DNA from: an uncultured Micromonospora sp.
GTDB lineage: Bacteria > Actinomycetota > Actinomycetes > Mycobacteriales > Micromonosporaceae
Assembly: GCA_937951935.1 (NCBI GenBank)
Contig: CALGAM010000111.1
Location: forward strand, 1-41,531
DNA length: 41,531 nt
Direction: 5' to 3'
The position numbers and the translations under genes were made by a program. The notes under the pieces were generated by a model, which saw nothing but the letters and a program-made list of their open reading frames with translations, was not told where the DNA came from and did no database searches. This document shows positions 16,875-24,813 of the stretch, piece after piece; the first letter of the stretch is position 1, and each line of letters begins with the position of its first letter.

Positions 16875-17603
16875 TCACCACGGTAGGGCGCCGTCCTCGT
16901 CGAAGAACCCGCCGGTCGGGCCGTCGGCGGGCAGGGTGGCCAGCCGCACGGCCACGGTCGCGCCCTGCGCCGGGGTTCGTGGTCCCGAGTGTCCGTTCAT
17001 GTCGGTGGCGCAGTAGCCGGGGTCGGCGGCGTTCACCTTGATCGGGGTGTCCCGCAGCTCGTTGGCGTACGAGACGGTCACCGCGTTCAGGGCGCTCTTC
17101 GACGAGTTGTACGCCAACAGCGGCAGGCGCGCGTACTCGTGTTCCGGGTCGGCGGTCAGGGTGAGGGAGCCGAGCCCGCTGGAGAGGTTGACGATCCGCC
17201 CGGCCGGCGCGCGCCGGAGCAGTGGCAGCAGGGCGTTGGTGACCGCGACCACGCCGAAGACGTTGGTGGCGTAGGTCCGTGCCAGCAGCTCCACCGGGGT
17301 CAGGCTGGGGGGCTGCCCACGTTCCAGCAGGATGCCGGCGTTGTTGACCAGGATGTCCAACCGGCCGTACTCCCGGTCGATCCGGGCCGCGGCGGCGGAG
17401 ATCGAGACGGGATCGGTCACGTCCAGCTCCACCGCGAGGGCGGTCAGCCCCTCGGCGGCCATCCTCTCGGCCGCGGTCGTCCCCCGTGCCAGGTCACGCG
17501 CCCCGACCAGCACGGTGGCGCCGGTGGCGCCGAGCCCACGGGCGATCTCGTACCCGATTCCCCGGGTGGCCCCCGTGACGAGGGCGACGGTCGTCTCACT
17601 CAT
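16875..17603 (-). CDS. Short-chain dehydrogenase/reductase (SDR)
   Basis: 242 residues from ATG 17603. Classical SDR Rossmann fold: cofactor motif TGATRGIG (10-17), NNAG (87-90), catalytic Ser141/Ser142 in NLSSG, and Tyr165-x3-Lys169 (YNSSK). The DPGYCATDMNGHSG loop after the active site is typical of the carbonyl-reductase-like group. GARD after strand 2 favours NADP(H). A longer frame to 17801 runs through the promoter and is rejected. It diverges from the XRE/MmyB gene with a large palindrome between them, suggesting that regulator controls it. Substrate unknown. Confidence 0.92.
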   Translation of the reverse strand: MSETTVALVTGATRGIGYEIARGLGATGATVLVGARDLARGTTAAERMAAEGLTALAVELDVTDPVSISAAAARIDREYGRLDILVNNAGILLERGQPPSLTPVELLARTYATNVFGVVAVTNALLPLLRRAPAGRIVNLSSGLGSLTLTADPEHEYARLPLLAYNSSKSALNAVTVSYANELRDTPIKVNAADPGYCATDMNGHSGPRTPAQGATVAVRLATLPADGPTGGFFDEDGALPW

Positions 17604-17647
17604 GCCGTCGACCCTGCGCCCACCCGGGCCGGATGAGGAGAGCACGG

Positions 17648-17678
17648 GGTAACCCCGGACCGGCGGTCCCTGGTTACC
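17648..17678. promoter_or_regulatory. 31-bp near-perfect palindrome in the SDR/XRE divergent promoter
   Basis: Arms 17648-17662 and 17664-17678 pair at 13 of 15 positions around a single central G. The outer ends read GGTAACC and GGTTACC; the inner parts read GGACCG and CGGTCC. The right arm overlaps a TACCGT -10-like box (17675-17680) of the XRE gene. Position and symmetry make it a strong candidate operator for the adjacent XRE/MmyB regulator acting on both genes. Confidence 0.75.
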
Positions 17679-17706
17679 GTCCCCCGCGGTGGCCAGGATG
17701 GCAGGT

Positions 17707-18558
17707 ATGGACCGCCGCCAGCTCGCCGCGTTCCTGCGGAGCCGCAGGGCCCGGCTCCGCCCCGCCGACGTGGGACTGCCCGCCGGCCCCCGGCGGCGCA
17801 CCCCCGGGCTGCGTCGGGAGGAGGTGGCCGCGCTCGCCGGGATCTCGGTGGACTACTACACCCGGCTCGAACAGGCCCGGGGCCCTCGCCCGTCCCGTCA
17901 GGTCCTCTCCGCGCTCGCCCGTGCGCTGCGGCTGTACGAGGCCGAGCGGGCCTACCTCTACCACCTGGTCGGCGAGGAGCCCGCGCCGCCCGGCGGGCCC
18001 AGCCCCGACGTGCCCGCCGGGGTCCTGCACCTGCTCGACCGGCTCGACGACACCCCGGCGTACGTCATCGACGCCAGGTACGACCTCCTGGCCTGGAACC
18101 CGCTGGCCGCGGCCCTGCTCGGCGACCCGGCGGCGTGGCCGCCGGACCGGCGCAACGTCATCTGGGACCTCTTCGCCGGCCCGCACGCGGAGCAGGTCGT
18201 GGCCGACCCGGACACCTCCGCCTTCGCCGACGAGTGCGTCGCCGAGCTGCGCGCCGCCGCCGGGCGGTACCCGCGGGACCCGGGAATCGCCCGACTGGTC
18301 AGCCGGCTGTCCGCGGCCAGCGGCGAGTTCGTCCGGCGCTGGGAACAGCTGCGGGTCTGCGTCCCGCCGGGCTCCACGACCAGGCGCCTGCGCCATCCCC
18401 TCGTCGGGGAGCTGGTCCTGCACCGCGAGGTGCTGGACCTGGCCGGGCACGGGCAACGGCTGGTGATCTACACCGCCGCCCCCGGCAGCCCGTCGGCGGA
18501 GGCGTTGAGACTCCTCGGGGTTCTCGGTACCGGGTGGTCGGCCGAGCAGCTCCGCTGA
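17707..18558 (+). CDS. XRE-family regulator with MmyB-like ligand-binding domain
   Basis: 283 residues from ATG 17707, chosen because relatives usually begin MDRR; GTG 17689 (289 residues, leaderless after TACCGT) and ATG 17698 are alternatives. The N-terminal HTH (about 25-65) has the subgroup hallmark PRRRTPGLRREEVAALAG, then YYTRLEQARGPRPS. Residues about 100-275 are the MmyB ligand-binding domain (YVIDARYDLLAWNPLA, later VYTAAPGSPSAEAL-type motif). It diverges from the SDR gene. Such pairs are common in actinobacteria, where the regulator is expected to repress the SDR gene until a small ligand binds. Confidence 0.92.
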   Translation: MDRRQLAAFLRSRRARLRPADVGLPAGPRRRTPGLRREEVAALAGISVDYYTRLEQARGPRPSRQVLSALARALRLYEAERAYLYHLVGEEPAPPGGPSPDVPAGVLHLLDRLDDTPAYVIDARYDLLAWNPLAAALLGDPAAWPPDRRNVIWDLFAGPHAEQVVADPDTSAFADECVAELRAAAGRYPRDPGIARLVSRLSAASGEFVRRWEQLRVCVPPGSTTRRLRHPLVGELVLHREVLDLAGHGQRLVIYTAAPGSPSAEALRLLGVLGTGWSAEQLR

Positions 18559-18586
18559 GCCGGGCGACCGTACCGCGGCGGCCGGG

Positions 18587-18606
18587 CGGCGGCCGGTGCG
18601 CCGCCG
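18587..18606. terminator. Possible short convergent terminator
   Basis: A 7-bp GC stem (18587-18593 with 18600-18606) and 6-base loop in the 59-bp gap between the convergent XRE and flippase genes. No T tract; many alternative GC pairings exist here, so support is modest. Confidence 0.35.
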
Positions 18607-18617
18607 GCGCCGGGGCC

Positions 18618-20132
18618 TCACCGCCGGCCCGCGGTGACACGGCGGCCGGGCAGCCGGGCCCGTACCAGCCGGCGCAGCCGGGAGTCGGTGGTCCAGAGCA
18701 ACAGCCCGGCGGCCATCCCGGCCGCGCCGCCGAGCAGGAGCAACCCGACCACCGGGCCGAGGTCGGGACCGAGCCGGCCGAGCGGCCACGGGACCAGGGC
18801 GGCGACGAGGGCGGCCAGCACCGCCGGCACCGTCGGGGTCAGAAACGCCACGATCGACGCCCCGGCGACCCGGCGGACCGTCACCCAGACCGAGAGCGCG
18901 GTGACGACCGCCTGCATGCCGATTCCGGCCAACGCCACCGCGGTCGCCTCGGCCACGTCGCCGTGTCCGGTCAGCAGCGTGCCGAGCGCGGCGAGCACGG
19001 CGACGCCCAACACACCCCGGGTCCAGAGGATCGCGGCGAGCGTACCCGGCTGGCCCATCGCCTGCAGGGCCGGACCGAGAAGGACGCCGTACACGTTGAC
19101 CGCGCCGAGGAGGCAGAGCAGCCGCAACGGGACCTCGGTGCCGGCCCACCGCGGGCCCAACAGGGTGACCAGCGGCCCGGCGGTGGCCGCGAGGACGCCG
19201 AGCACCGGCAGCCCGGCCACCGCGCCCAGGTGTTGGAGCTGGTTGAGGTGTGCGGCGAGCGCGGTCCGGTCGCGCTGCAACCGGGACAGCGACGGGAGCG
19301 CCACCTGTTGCAGCGACCGGACCGTCACGTCGACCAGCATGTCCGGCAGCCGGGCCGCCAGCCGGTAGATGCCGGTGGCGACCGGCCCGAAGAACAACCC
19401 GGTGAAGATCACGTCGGCCTTGTTGCCGAGCAGCAGCCCGAGCCCGGCGTTCGCCGAGTGGGCGGAGAAGCGCAGCAGGTCACGGATGCCGGCGAGCCGG
19501 GGGCGCCGGCTCGGCCGCCACGGGCAGACCACCCAGAGCACCACCAGCCCCGCGGCGGCGTTGGCCAACTGCTGCGCGACCAGCGCCCAGATGCCGGCCC
19601 CGAGCAGCGCCAGCAGCACCCCGACGACCCCGCTGAGCACCGAGGCGAGCAGGGTACGGATGGCGACCGCCCGGAACCGCAGCTCCCGACGGAGTACCGC
19701 CTCCGGCACGATCGACAGCCCCTGCAGCAGCACCAGCGGGGAGAGCGCCACGCAGACGGCGGTCAGCTCCGGCGCCCGGTTGACCCATGCCCACAGCGGG
19801 CTGGCCAGGGCGGTGAGCGCCCCGACGCCCAGGCCGGCCAGGACCAGGACCACGAACGCCCCGTCCAGGTGTTCCGGGGTCAGCCTGTCCCGCTGCACGA
19901 TCGCCGAGACCAGCCCCTGCTGGATGAGGGTCTGCGCCACGGTGATGAAGACGGTGGCCATCGCCACCAGGCCGAACTCGTGCGGCCCGAGCAGTCGGGC
20001 GAGCAGGAAGGTGACCAGGACGGACGAGCCGATCCGGCCGGCGGTGAGGACGTAGGACCAGCCGATCGCCGCGCGCACGCGGCCGGCCGGGCGCCCCGCC
20101 CCGGCGGTGAGCTGTGGGACCTCGGCGACCAT
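18618..20132 (-). CDS. Wzx-like lipid-linked oligosaccharide flippase (MOP/MVF type)
   Basis: 504 residues from ATG 20132, immediately after the upstream stop (TGAATG). Polytopic, about 12-14 hydrophobic helices, first near 24-45. RIGSSVLVTFLLARLLGPHEFGLVAMATV is the typical polysaccharide-biosynthesis (Polysacc_synt_3) N-terminal signature, with the conserved LGPxxFG turn. The last helices are followed by an Arg-rich cytoplasmic tail. It would move undecaprenyl-linked repeat units to the outer face, feeding the Wzy-like polymerase encoded about 14 kb away. Last gene of the four-gene minus-strand operon. Confidence 0.9.
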   Translation of the reverse strand: MVAEVPQLTAGAGRPAGRVRAAIGWSYVLTAGRIGSSVLVTFLLARLLGPHEFGLVAMATVFITVAQTLIQQGLVSAIVQRDRLTPEHLDGAFVVLVLAGLGVGALTALASPLWAWVNRAPELTAVCVALSPLVLLQGLSIVPEAVLRRELRFRAVAIRTLLASVLSGVVGVLLALLGAGIWALVAQQLANAAAGLVVLWVVCPWRPSRRPRLAGIRDLLRFSAHSANAGLGLLLGNKADVIFTGLFFGPVATGIYRLAARLPDMLVDVTVRSLQQVALPSLSRLQRDRTALAAHLNQLQHLGAVAGLPVLGVLAATAGPLVTLLGPRWAGTEVPLRLLCLLGAVNVYGVLLGPALQAMGQPGTLAAILWTRGVLGVAVLAALGTLLTGHGDVAEATAVALAGIGMQAVVTALSVWVTVRRVAGASIVAFLTPTVPAVLAALVAALVPWPLGRLGPDLGPVVGLLLLGGAAGMAAGLLLWTTDSRLRRLVRARLPGRRVTAGRR

Positions 20133-21044
20133 TCAGGCGCTGCCCTCCGCGGTACGGGTCCGTCCGACCAGTCGGCGGCGGAGCTGGCCGAGCCGGACCC
20201 GGACCCGGCGGGCCCACCAGACGGCGAGGAACGCGACGGCCGAGCTGAGCCGGGTACCCAGCGGCGGAGAGCCTGTGGCGAGGGTCCGCAGGGTCTCGGC
20301 CAGCATCCGCAGCCGCGGTGCGCGGACCCGCCGTTGCGCCGCCGGCCCGAACCAGGCCACGGCGGAGGCCGCGGTGGCGTTCTTCGCCTGCCGGGTGGAG
20401 GCACCGTGCATCCGGCGCAGGAAGAGCGGCTCGGCCACCTCGTGGATCTCGCCCAGCCGCGCCACCTCGGCGATCAGGGTGTAGTCGGAGGAGAGGAACG
20501 GCCGGATCATCCCGGTGCGGCGTAGCGCCGACATCCGGAAGACCCCGAAGTGGGCGTGGCAGAGGTTGATGTTCCTGGCCACCCCGGCGACCCGGCGCCA
20601 CGGCCGCGGGTCGCGCAGGTCCAGCCGGTCGGCGTACGGGCCGATCACCTCGCCGGCCTCGTCGATCAGGATCGTCTTCGGGTACACCAGCACCGCCCGC
20701 GGGCCGGCGGCGTCGAGGGCGGCCACGCAGGTGCTCAGGTACGTCGGCAGGCAGATGTCGTCGTACGCCACCCACTTGAACAGCTCCCCACGGGCCAGCT
20801 CGACCACGCGGGCGTAGTTGACGTGCCCGCCGAGGTTGCGCGGGTTGCGGTAGAGCCGGATCCGGGGGTCCTTCGCCGCGTACCGCTGGCAGATCTCCCA
20901 GGTCCGGTCGGTGGAGGCGTTGTCACTGATGATCACCTCGAAGTCCTGGTAGTCCTGGGCCAGGATCGCGTCGAGGCAGTCTTCGAGGTAGCGCTCGGCG
21001 TTGTACAGCGGCACGCCCAGACTCACCCGGGGCGGTGGCTCCAT
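20133..21044 (-). CDS. GT2 glycosyltransferase
   Basis: 303 residues from ATG 21044, which has GGAGG five bases upstream; GTG 21056 (307 residues), abutting the preceding stop, is the alternative. GT-A fold: RVSLGVPLYNAERYLEDCL start, DNASTD (41-46) for the nucleotide, and WVAYDDICLP with the YDD metal motif (94-96). A LRRMHGASTR segment and a basic, weakly hydrophobic C-terminus follow. Lies between a methyltransferase and the flippase, so it likely transfers a sugar to the lipid-linked intermediate. Donor unknown. Confidence 0.88.
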   Translation of the reverse strand: MEPPPRVSLGVPLYNAERYLEDCLDAILAQDYQDFEVIISDNASTDRTWEICQRYAAKDPRIRLYRNPRNLGGHVNYARVVELARGELFKWVAYDDICLPTYLSTCVAALDAAGPRAVLVYPKTILIDEAGEVIGPYADRLDLRDPRPWRRVAGVARNINLCHAHFGVFRMSALRRTGMIRPFLSSDYTLIAEVARLGEIHEVAEPLFLRRMHGASTRQAKNATAASAVAWFGPAAQRRVRAPRLRMLAETLRTLATGSPPLGTRLSSAVAFLAVWWARRVRVRLGQLRRRLVGRTRTAEGSA

Positions 21045-21056
21045 CGTGGCCTCCAC

Positions 21057-22328
21057 TCAGGCGACCAGCAGTTCGGCGTCGACCCCGAGCCGGCGCAGCG
21101 CCGCGTCGATCTCGGTCCGGTACGCGGGGTTCGTGATGATCACGCTTCGGGTGCCGAGCCCGGCGAGGCGTTCCGGCGCGGTCACCTCGTGCCCGGTCAC
21201 CGGCAGGAAGCGGCCCCACTTGCGCGGGTTGACGTCGACCACGGCGGCGAGCCGCCGGTCCGGGTCGGCCAGGTTCAGGAACTGGACCCCGCGCGAGCCG
21301 GCACCCCAGAGCACCGGCTGGTCGCCGTCGGCGACCAGCCGGTCCACGGTGCGACGCCAGCGGTCCCGCTCGGCGGCGTGCCGGGCGGCGAAGCCGGCGA
21401 TCGCGGCCAGCTGCCGGTCACGGTCGTCCGGCCCGGCCGCCTCGATCGACCCGGCGCGCGGCCCGTCGGCGTTGACCGAGATCTCCACGTACCGGAACAT
21501 GCCGGAGAAGAGCCGCCCGGTGGCCTCCACCCGCCACCCGGCCCGTTCCACCATCCGGCAGAGCGCGTAGCCGTCGAAGTAGGAGACGTGCGGGTAGATC
21601 ACCTCCCAGCCGGCGGTGGCCAGGTCGTAGCCGGCGTCCGGCACCTCCAGGTACCCGTACACCCGGCGGTCGCCGGCGAGCTCGCGCAGCCGGACCAGGA
21701 AGCCGTACGGGTCGGCGAGGTGCTCCACCCAGTGCCGCGAGGTGACCAGGTCGAACGGTGGGGTGTCGTCGTCCAGCGGGGCGTGGCCGGCGAAGAAGAC
21801 CGCCCCGGAGGCGTCCGGGCCGACCGGGCCGGCGTACATCGCGTCGTAGCCGAACCCGCGGCACCCGGCGACGCGGCACAGCTCGCGGAGGAACTCGCCC
21901 TGCCCACAGCCGACGTCCAGCACCGTGCCGCCGCGCAGCGGGTACCGCGCGGCCAGGTGGGTGACCAGTTCGGTCGAGAAGGCCTGGAAGGCGGGGGAGT
22001 GGTGCAGGTTGGTGTCCATGGTGGTGTCGTAGACCAGAACGGCCGGGTCGAAGGCCAGGTTGCGGACGTATCCACAGCCGGGGCAGTGACCCAGCAGCAT
22101 CCGGCCGAGCGGGCTGGCCAACGCCTCGTCCCGGCTGGCCCAGTGCACCCCGCACAGGACCGGTATCTCGCCGAGGTCGGCGAAGGGGACGAGGTCGTAC
22201 CGGCCGCAGGCGGCACAGCGGACGGCGGCGTCGCCCGCCCCGTCGCCCGTGTCGCCCGCCGTGCCGCCCACCGTGCCGGTCGCGGTGCCGCCCACCGTGC
22301 CGGTCGTGGCGGCTCCGGCCCCGCTCAC
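21057..22328 (-). CDS. SAM-dependent methyltransferase, C-methyltransferase-like but without YHEH
   Basis: 423 residues from GTG 22328 (4-bp overlap with the epimerase stop). The first 35 residues are a Gly/Thr repeat encoded by a 24-bp DNA repeat. CAAC (38-41) and CPGC (82-85) form the Zn-binding N-terminal domain of the sugar C-methyltransferase family. TVLDVGCGQGEF (135-146) is SAM motif I. The C-terminal Rossmann-like part carries VLWGAGSRG, matching the Methyltransf_14 domain. The YHEH active-site signature of the true C3-methyltransferases is absent (the nearby region reads SRHWVEHL), so it may methylate at another position or act on another sugar. Confidence 0.8.
   Translation of the reverse strand: MSGAGAATTGTVGGTATGTVGGTAGDTGDGAGDAAVRCAACGRYDLVPFADLGEIPVLCGVHWASRDEALASPLGRMLLGHCPGCGYVRNLAFDPAVLVYDTTMDTNLHHSPAFQAFSTELVTHLAARYPLRGGTVLDVGCGQGEFLRELCRVAGCRGFGYDAMYAGPVGPDASGAVFFAGHAPLDDDTPPFDLVTSRHWVEHLADPYGFLVRLRELAGDRRVYGYLEVPDAGYDLATAGWEVIYPHVSYFDGYALCRMVERAGWRVEATGRLFSGMFRYVEISVNADGPRAGSIEAAGPDDRDRQLAAIAGFAARHAAERDRWRRTVDRLVADGDQPVLWGAGSRGVQFLNLADPDRRLAAVVDVNPRKWGRFLPVTGHEVTAPERLAGLGTRSVIITNPAYRTEIDAALRRLGVDAELLVA
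22261..22308. repeat. Two 24-bp direct repeats in the methyltransferase 5-prime end
   Basis: Two near-identical 24-bp units (22261-22284 and 22285-22308, differing at one base near the end) in frame, each encoding an 8-residue Gly/Thr/Val unit. Shorter CGTCGCCCG repeats continue at about 22228-22260. Likely slipped-strand expansion of a flexible N-terminal tail. Confidence 0.85.
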
Positions 22329-23365
22329 CGTGGCCCCGCATCCGTCCAGCGCAGGTCGGCGTCGAGCCGGCCGCGCGCGACGAGCGCCCGGATCCGGCCC
22401 AGCCGCTGGTGGCGCTCACCACGGAACTCCTCGATCGTCAGCCCGTACCGCTGGTACGCCTCGACCAGCTCCTCGATCCCCTTCCGGACCGTCCACCGGG
22501 GCCGGAAGCCCGGCACCTCCGCCGCCACCCGGTCGCAGTTCACCCGGTAGTTGCGCAGGTCCGCCGAGGCCCCGCCGGCGACGGTGACGACCGAGCCCGG
22601 CACCACCTCGGCGACCAGCTCCGCGACGTCGCGGATCAGGTAGTTCTCGCTGGTCGACCCGATGTTGTACGCCCGGCCGTGCACCACCTCGCGGGGCGCC
22701 TCCAGCAGCGCGACGAAGGCCGCCGCGATGTCCTCGACGTGCACCAGCGGGCGCCAGGCCGAGCCGTCGGACAGCAGCCGTACCTCGCCGGTGAGCAGCG
22801 CGTGCGCGGTCAGGTCGTTGACCACCAGGTCGCCACGCAGCCGGGGGGAGAAGCCGTACGCGGTCGCGTTGCGCAGGAAGACCGGGGAGAAGTCGTCGTC
22901 GGCCAGGGCCGCCAGATCCCGCTCGGCGCGGATCTTCGACTCGCCGTACGGGGTGACCGGGGCGAAGTCTGCGGTCTCGTCCAGCGGCCGGTCGTCCGGA
23001 CCGGCCCCGTACAGGCTGCACGAGGAGGAGAAGAGGAAACGGGACACCCCGGCGGCCTTCGCGGCCCGGGCCAGCCGGATCGTGGCGGCGTGATTGATCT
23101 CGTACGTCAACCGTGGGTCGAGATTGCCGAGCGGGTCGTTGCAGAGCGCCGCGAGGTGGCAGACCGCGTCGAAACCGGCGCAGTGTTCGGGCGTCACGTC
23201 CCGAAGATCCAGCCGGAGGGCCGGCACCTCGGCCGGCGGCGGACCGAGCAGGCAGTCGCGGTAGAGGTCGGTGTCCAGGCCGGTCACCTCGTGGCCGGCG
23301 GAGTCGAGCAGGGGGGTGAGAACACTGCCGAGGTAACCATGATGTCCGGTCACGAGAACGCGCAC
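22325..23365 (-). CDS. NAD-dependent nucleotide-sugar epimerase/dehydratase (extended SDR)
   Basis: 346 residues from ATG 23365. MRVLVTGHHGYLGSVL holds the extended-SDR GxxGxxG cofactor motif (7-13). FSSSCSLYG (112-120) carries the active-site Ser region and PYGESK (139-144) the catalytic Tyr140/Lys144. Later motifs RNATAYGFSPRLR and WRPLVHVEDIA are typical of UDP/dTDP/CDP-sugar epimerases. Length is normal. First gene of the minus-strand operon and divergent from the C-methyltransferase. Exact reaction (C3/C5/C4 epimerisation, reduction or dehydration) cannot be set; its GxxGYLG start is unlike the CDP-glucose 4,6-dehydratase (RfbG) start I know. Confidence 0.87.
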   Translation of the reverse strand: MRVLVTGHHGYLGSVLTPLLDSAGHEVTGLDTDLYRDCLLGPPPAEVPALRLDLRDVTPEHCAGFDAVCHLAALCNDPLGNLDPRLTYEINHAATIRLARAAKAAGVSRFLFSSSCSLYGAGPDDRPLDETADFAPVTPYGESKIRAERDLAALADDDFSPVFLRNATAYGFSPRLRGDLVVNDLTAHALLTGEVRLLSDGSAWRPLVHVEDIAAAFVALLEAPREVVHGRAYNIGSTSENYLIRDVAELVAEVVPGSVVTVAGGASADLRNYRVNCDRVAAEVPGFRPRWTVRKGIEELVEAYQRYGLTIEEFRGERHQRLGRIRALVARGRLDADLRWTDAGPR

Positions 23366-23540
23366 GGCAAAGCTCCCGTCGTCGCGCGGGCGAGAAGGCG
23401 AGTTCAGAGTGCCGCATCAGCCCGCCCGACTATTGTCGGACTTTTTACTGAAGCACCCCCGGCTCGCCGGACGGATGGCTAGCGTGGCGCGCAGGCGTGC
23501 GGGGACCGCGCCGGTCGTTCCGATCATTTCGGGGTGGGGC
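23366..23540. promoter_or_regulatory. Divergent promoter region of the two sugar operons
   Basis: 175 bp between divergent starts at 23365 and 23541. It holds an AT-rich patch, CTATTGTCGGACTTTTTACT (about 23429-23448), unusual for this DNA, suitable for a promoter. The remaining part is GC-rich and can be read in frame with the methyltransferase, but contains no methyltransferase motif. It should control both operons of the locus. No clear operator palindrome was found. Confidence 0.45.
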
Positions 23541-24770
23541 ATGGCCGTTGCCAAATGTCGACTGTGTGCCGCGATATTGACCGAAACCTTTGTCGACCTC
23601 GGAATGTCGCCGCTCTGCGAGAGCTATCTTTCCGCCGACCAGCTCGACTCACCCGAAACGTTCTATCCCCTGCACGTCCGGATCTGTTCCCGGTGCCTGC
23701 TCGTGCAGCTTCCGGCGTACGTTCCCGGCGAGGAGATATTTTCCGACTATGCCTATTTCTCCTCCTATTCGGACTCGTGGGTGGCACACGCCCGCCGCTA
23801 CGCCGACACCATGGTCGAGACGCTCGGTCTCGGTCCCGACTCGCTGGTCGTCGAGGCGGCCAGCAACGACGGCTACCTGTTGCAGCACTTCGTGGCCCGG
23901 GGCATCCCGGTGCTCGGGGTCGAGCCGGCCGCCAACATCGCCGAGGTGGCCCGGGCGCGGGGCATCCGCACCGAGGTCCGCTTCCTCGGGGCCGAGTCCG
24001 GCAGGGAGCTGGCCGACCGGTACGGCCAGGCCGACCTGGTCGTCGCCAACAACGTCTACGCCCACGTGCCCGACCTGGTCGGCTTCACCGCCGGACTCGC
24101 CGCGCTGGTCAAGCCGACCGGCCTGATCACCTGCGAGTTCCCGCACCTGCTCCGGCTGATCGAGCGCCGCCAGTACGACACGATCTACCACGAGCACTAC
24201 CAGTACCTGACGCTGCGGACCGCCCAGCGGGCGCTCGGCACGGCCAACCTGATCGTGGTCGACGTGGAGGAACTCTCCACGCACGGCGGGTCGCTGCGGG
24301 TGTACGCCCGCCCGGCCGCCGCGGCCGGCGAGCCCTCCGGGAACGTCAAGTCGGTGCTGGACGCCGAGGCCGAGGCCGGGCTGCACACCGTCGCGGGACA
24401 CCTCGGGTTCGCCGACGCGGTCGCGGACGTCAAACGGGAGCTGCTCACCTTCCTGCTGACCGCCCGCGCCCAGGGCCGGCGGGTGGTCGGCTACGGCGCC
24501 CCCGGCAAGGGCAACACCCTGCTCAACCACTGTGCGATCCGCACCGACCTGCTCGAGTACACGGTGGACCGCAGCCCGCACAAGCAGGGGCGCTTCCTGC
24601 CCGGGACCCACATCCCCGTCTACCCACCGGAGCGGATCGCCGCCGACCGACCCGACTACGTCCTGGTCCTGCCCTGGAACCTGCGCGCCGAGATCAGTGC
24701 CCAACTGGCGTACGTACGCGAGTGGGGAGGCCGGTTGGTCTTCCCGATCCCCGCCCTGGAGGTGGTCTGA
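23541..24770 (+). CDS. Sugar C-methyltransferase (TylCIII/NovU-type, SAM-dependent)
   Basis: 409 residues from ATG 23541, the start that places the Zn domain CRLC (6-9) and CSRC (49-52) as in the family; the frame is open to 23409. VVEAASNDGYLLQ (103-115) is SAM motif I. IYHEHYQYLT carries the YHEH catalytic signature at about 216-219, as in deoxysugar C3-methyltransferases. VVGYGAPGKGNTLLN starts the C-terminal domain. Family enzymes methylate 4-keto-deoxysugar nucleotides. The first about 85 codons have many A/T-ending codons (ATA, TTT, TAT, AAA, TGT), then usage becomes the local GC-rich type. First gene of the plus-strand operon. Confidence 0.88.
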   Translation: MAVAKCRLCAAILTETFVDLGMSPLCESYLSADQLDSPETFYPLHVRICSRCLLVQLPAYVPGEEIFSDYAYFSSYSDSWVAHARRYADTMVETLGLGPDSLVVEAASNDGYLLQHFVARGIPVLGVEPAANIAEVARARGIRTEVRFLGAESGRELADRYGQADLVVANNVYAHVPDLVGFTAGLAALVKPTGLITCEFPHLLRLIERRQYDTIYHEHYQYLTLRTAQRALGTANLIVVDVEELSTHGGSLRVYARPAAAAGEPSGNVKSVLDAEAEAGLHTVAGHLGFADAVADVKRELLTFLLTARAQGRRVVGYGAPGKGNTLLNHCAIRTDLLEYTVDRSPHKQGRFLPGTHIPVYPPERIAADRPDYVLVLPWNLRAEISAQLAYVREWGGRLVFPIPALEVV

Positions 24771-24813
24771 TGCGCGACGTTCGGACGTGGCCTCGCCGCC
24801 GGGCGGTGTCCCG

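Noticed and set aside
22325..23365. CDP-glucose 4,6-dehydratase as the missing partner of the RfbF-like enzyme
   Set aside because: The start MRVLVTGHHGYLGS and the short extended-SDR pattern do not fit RfbG, which begins with a longer leader and a GFKGSW-type glycine motif.
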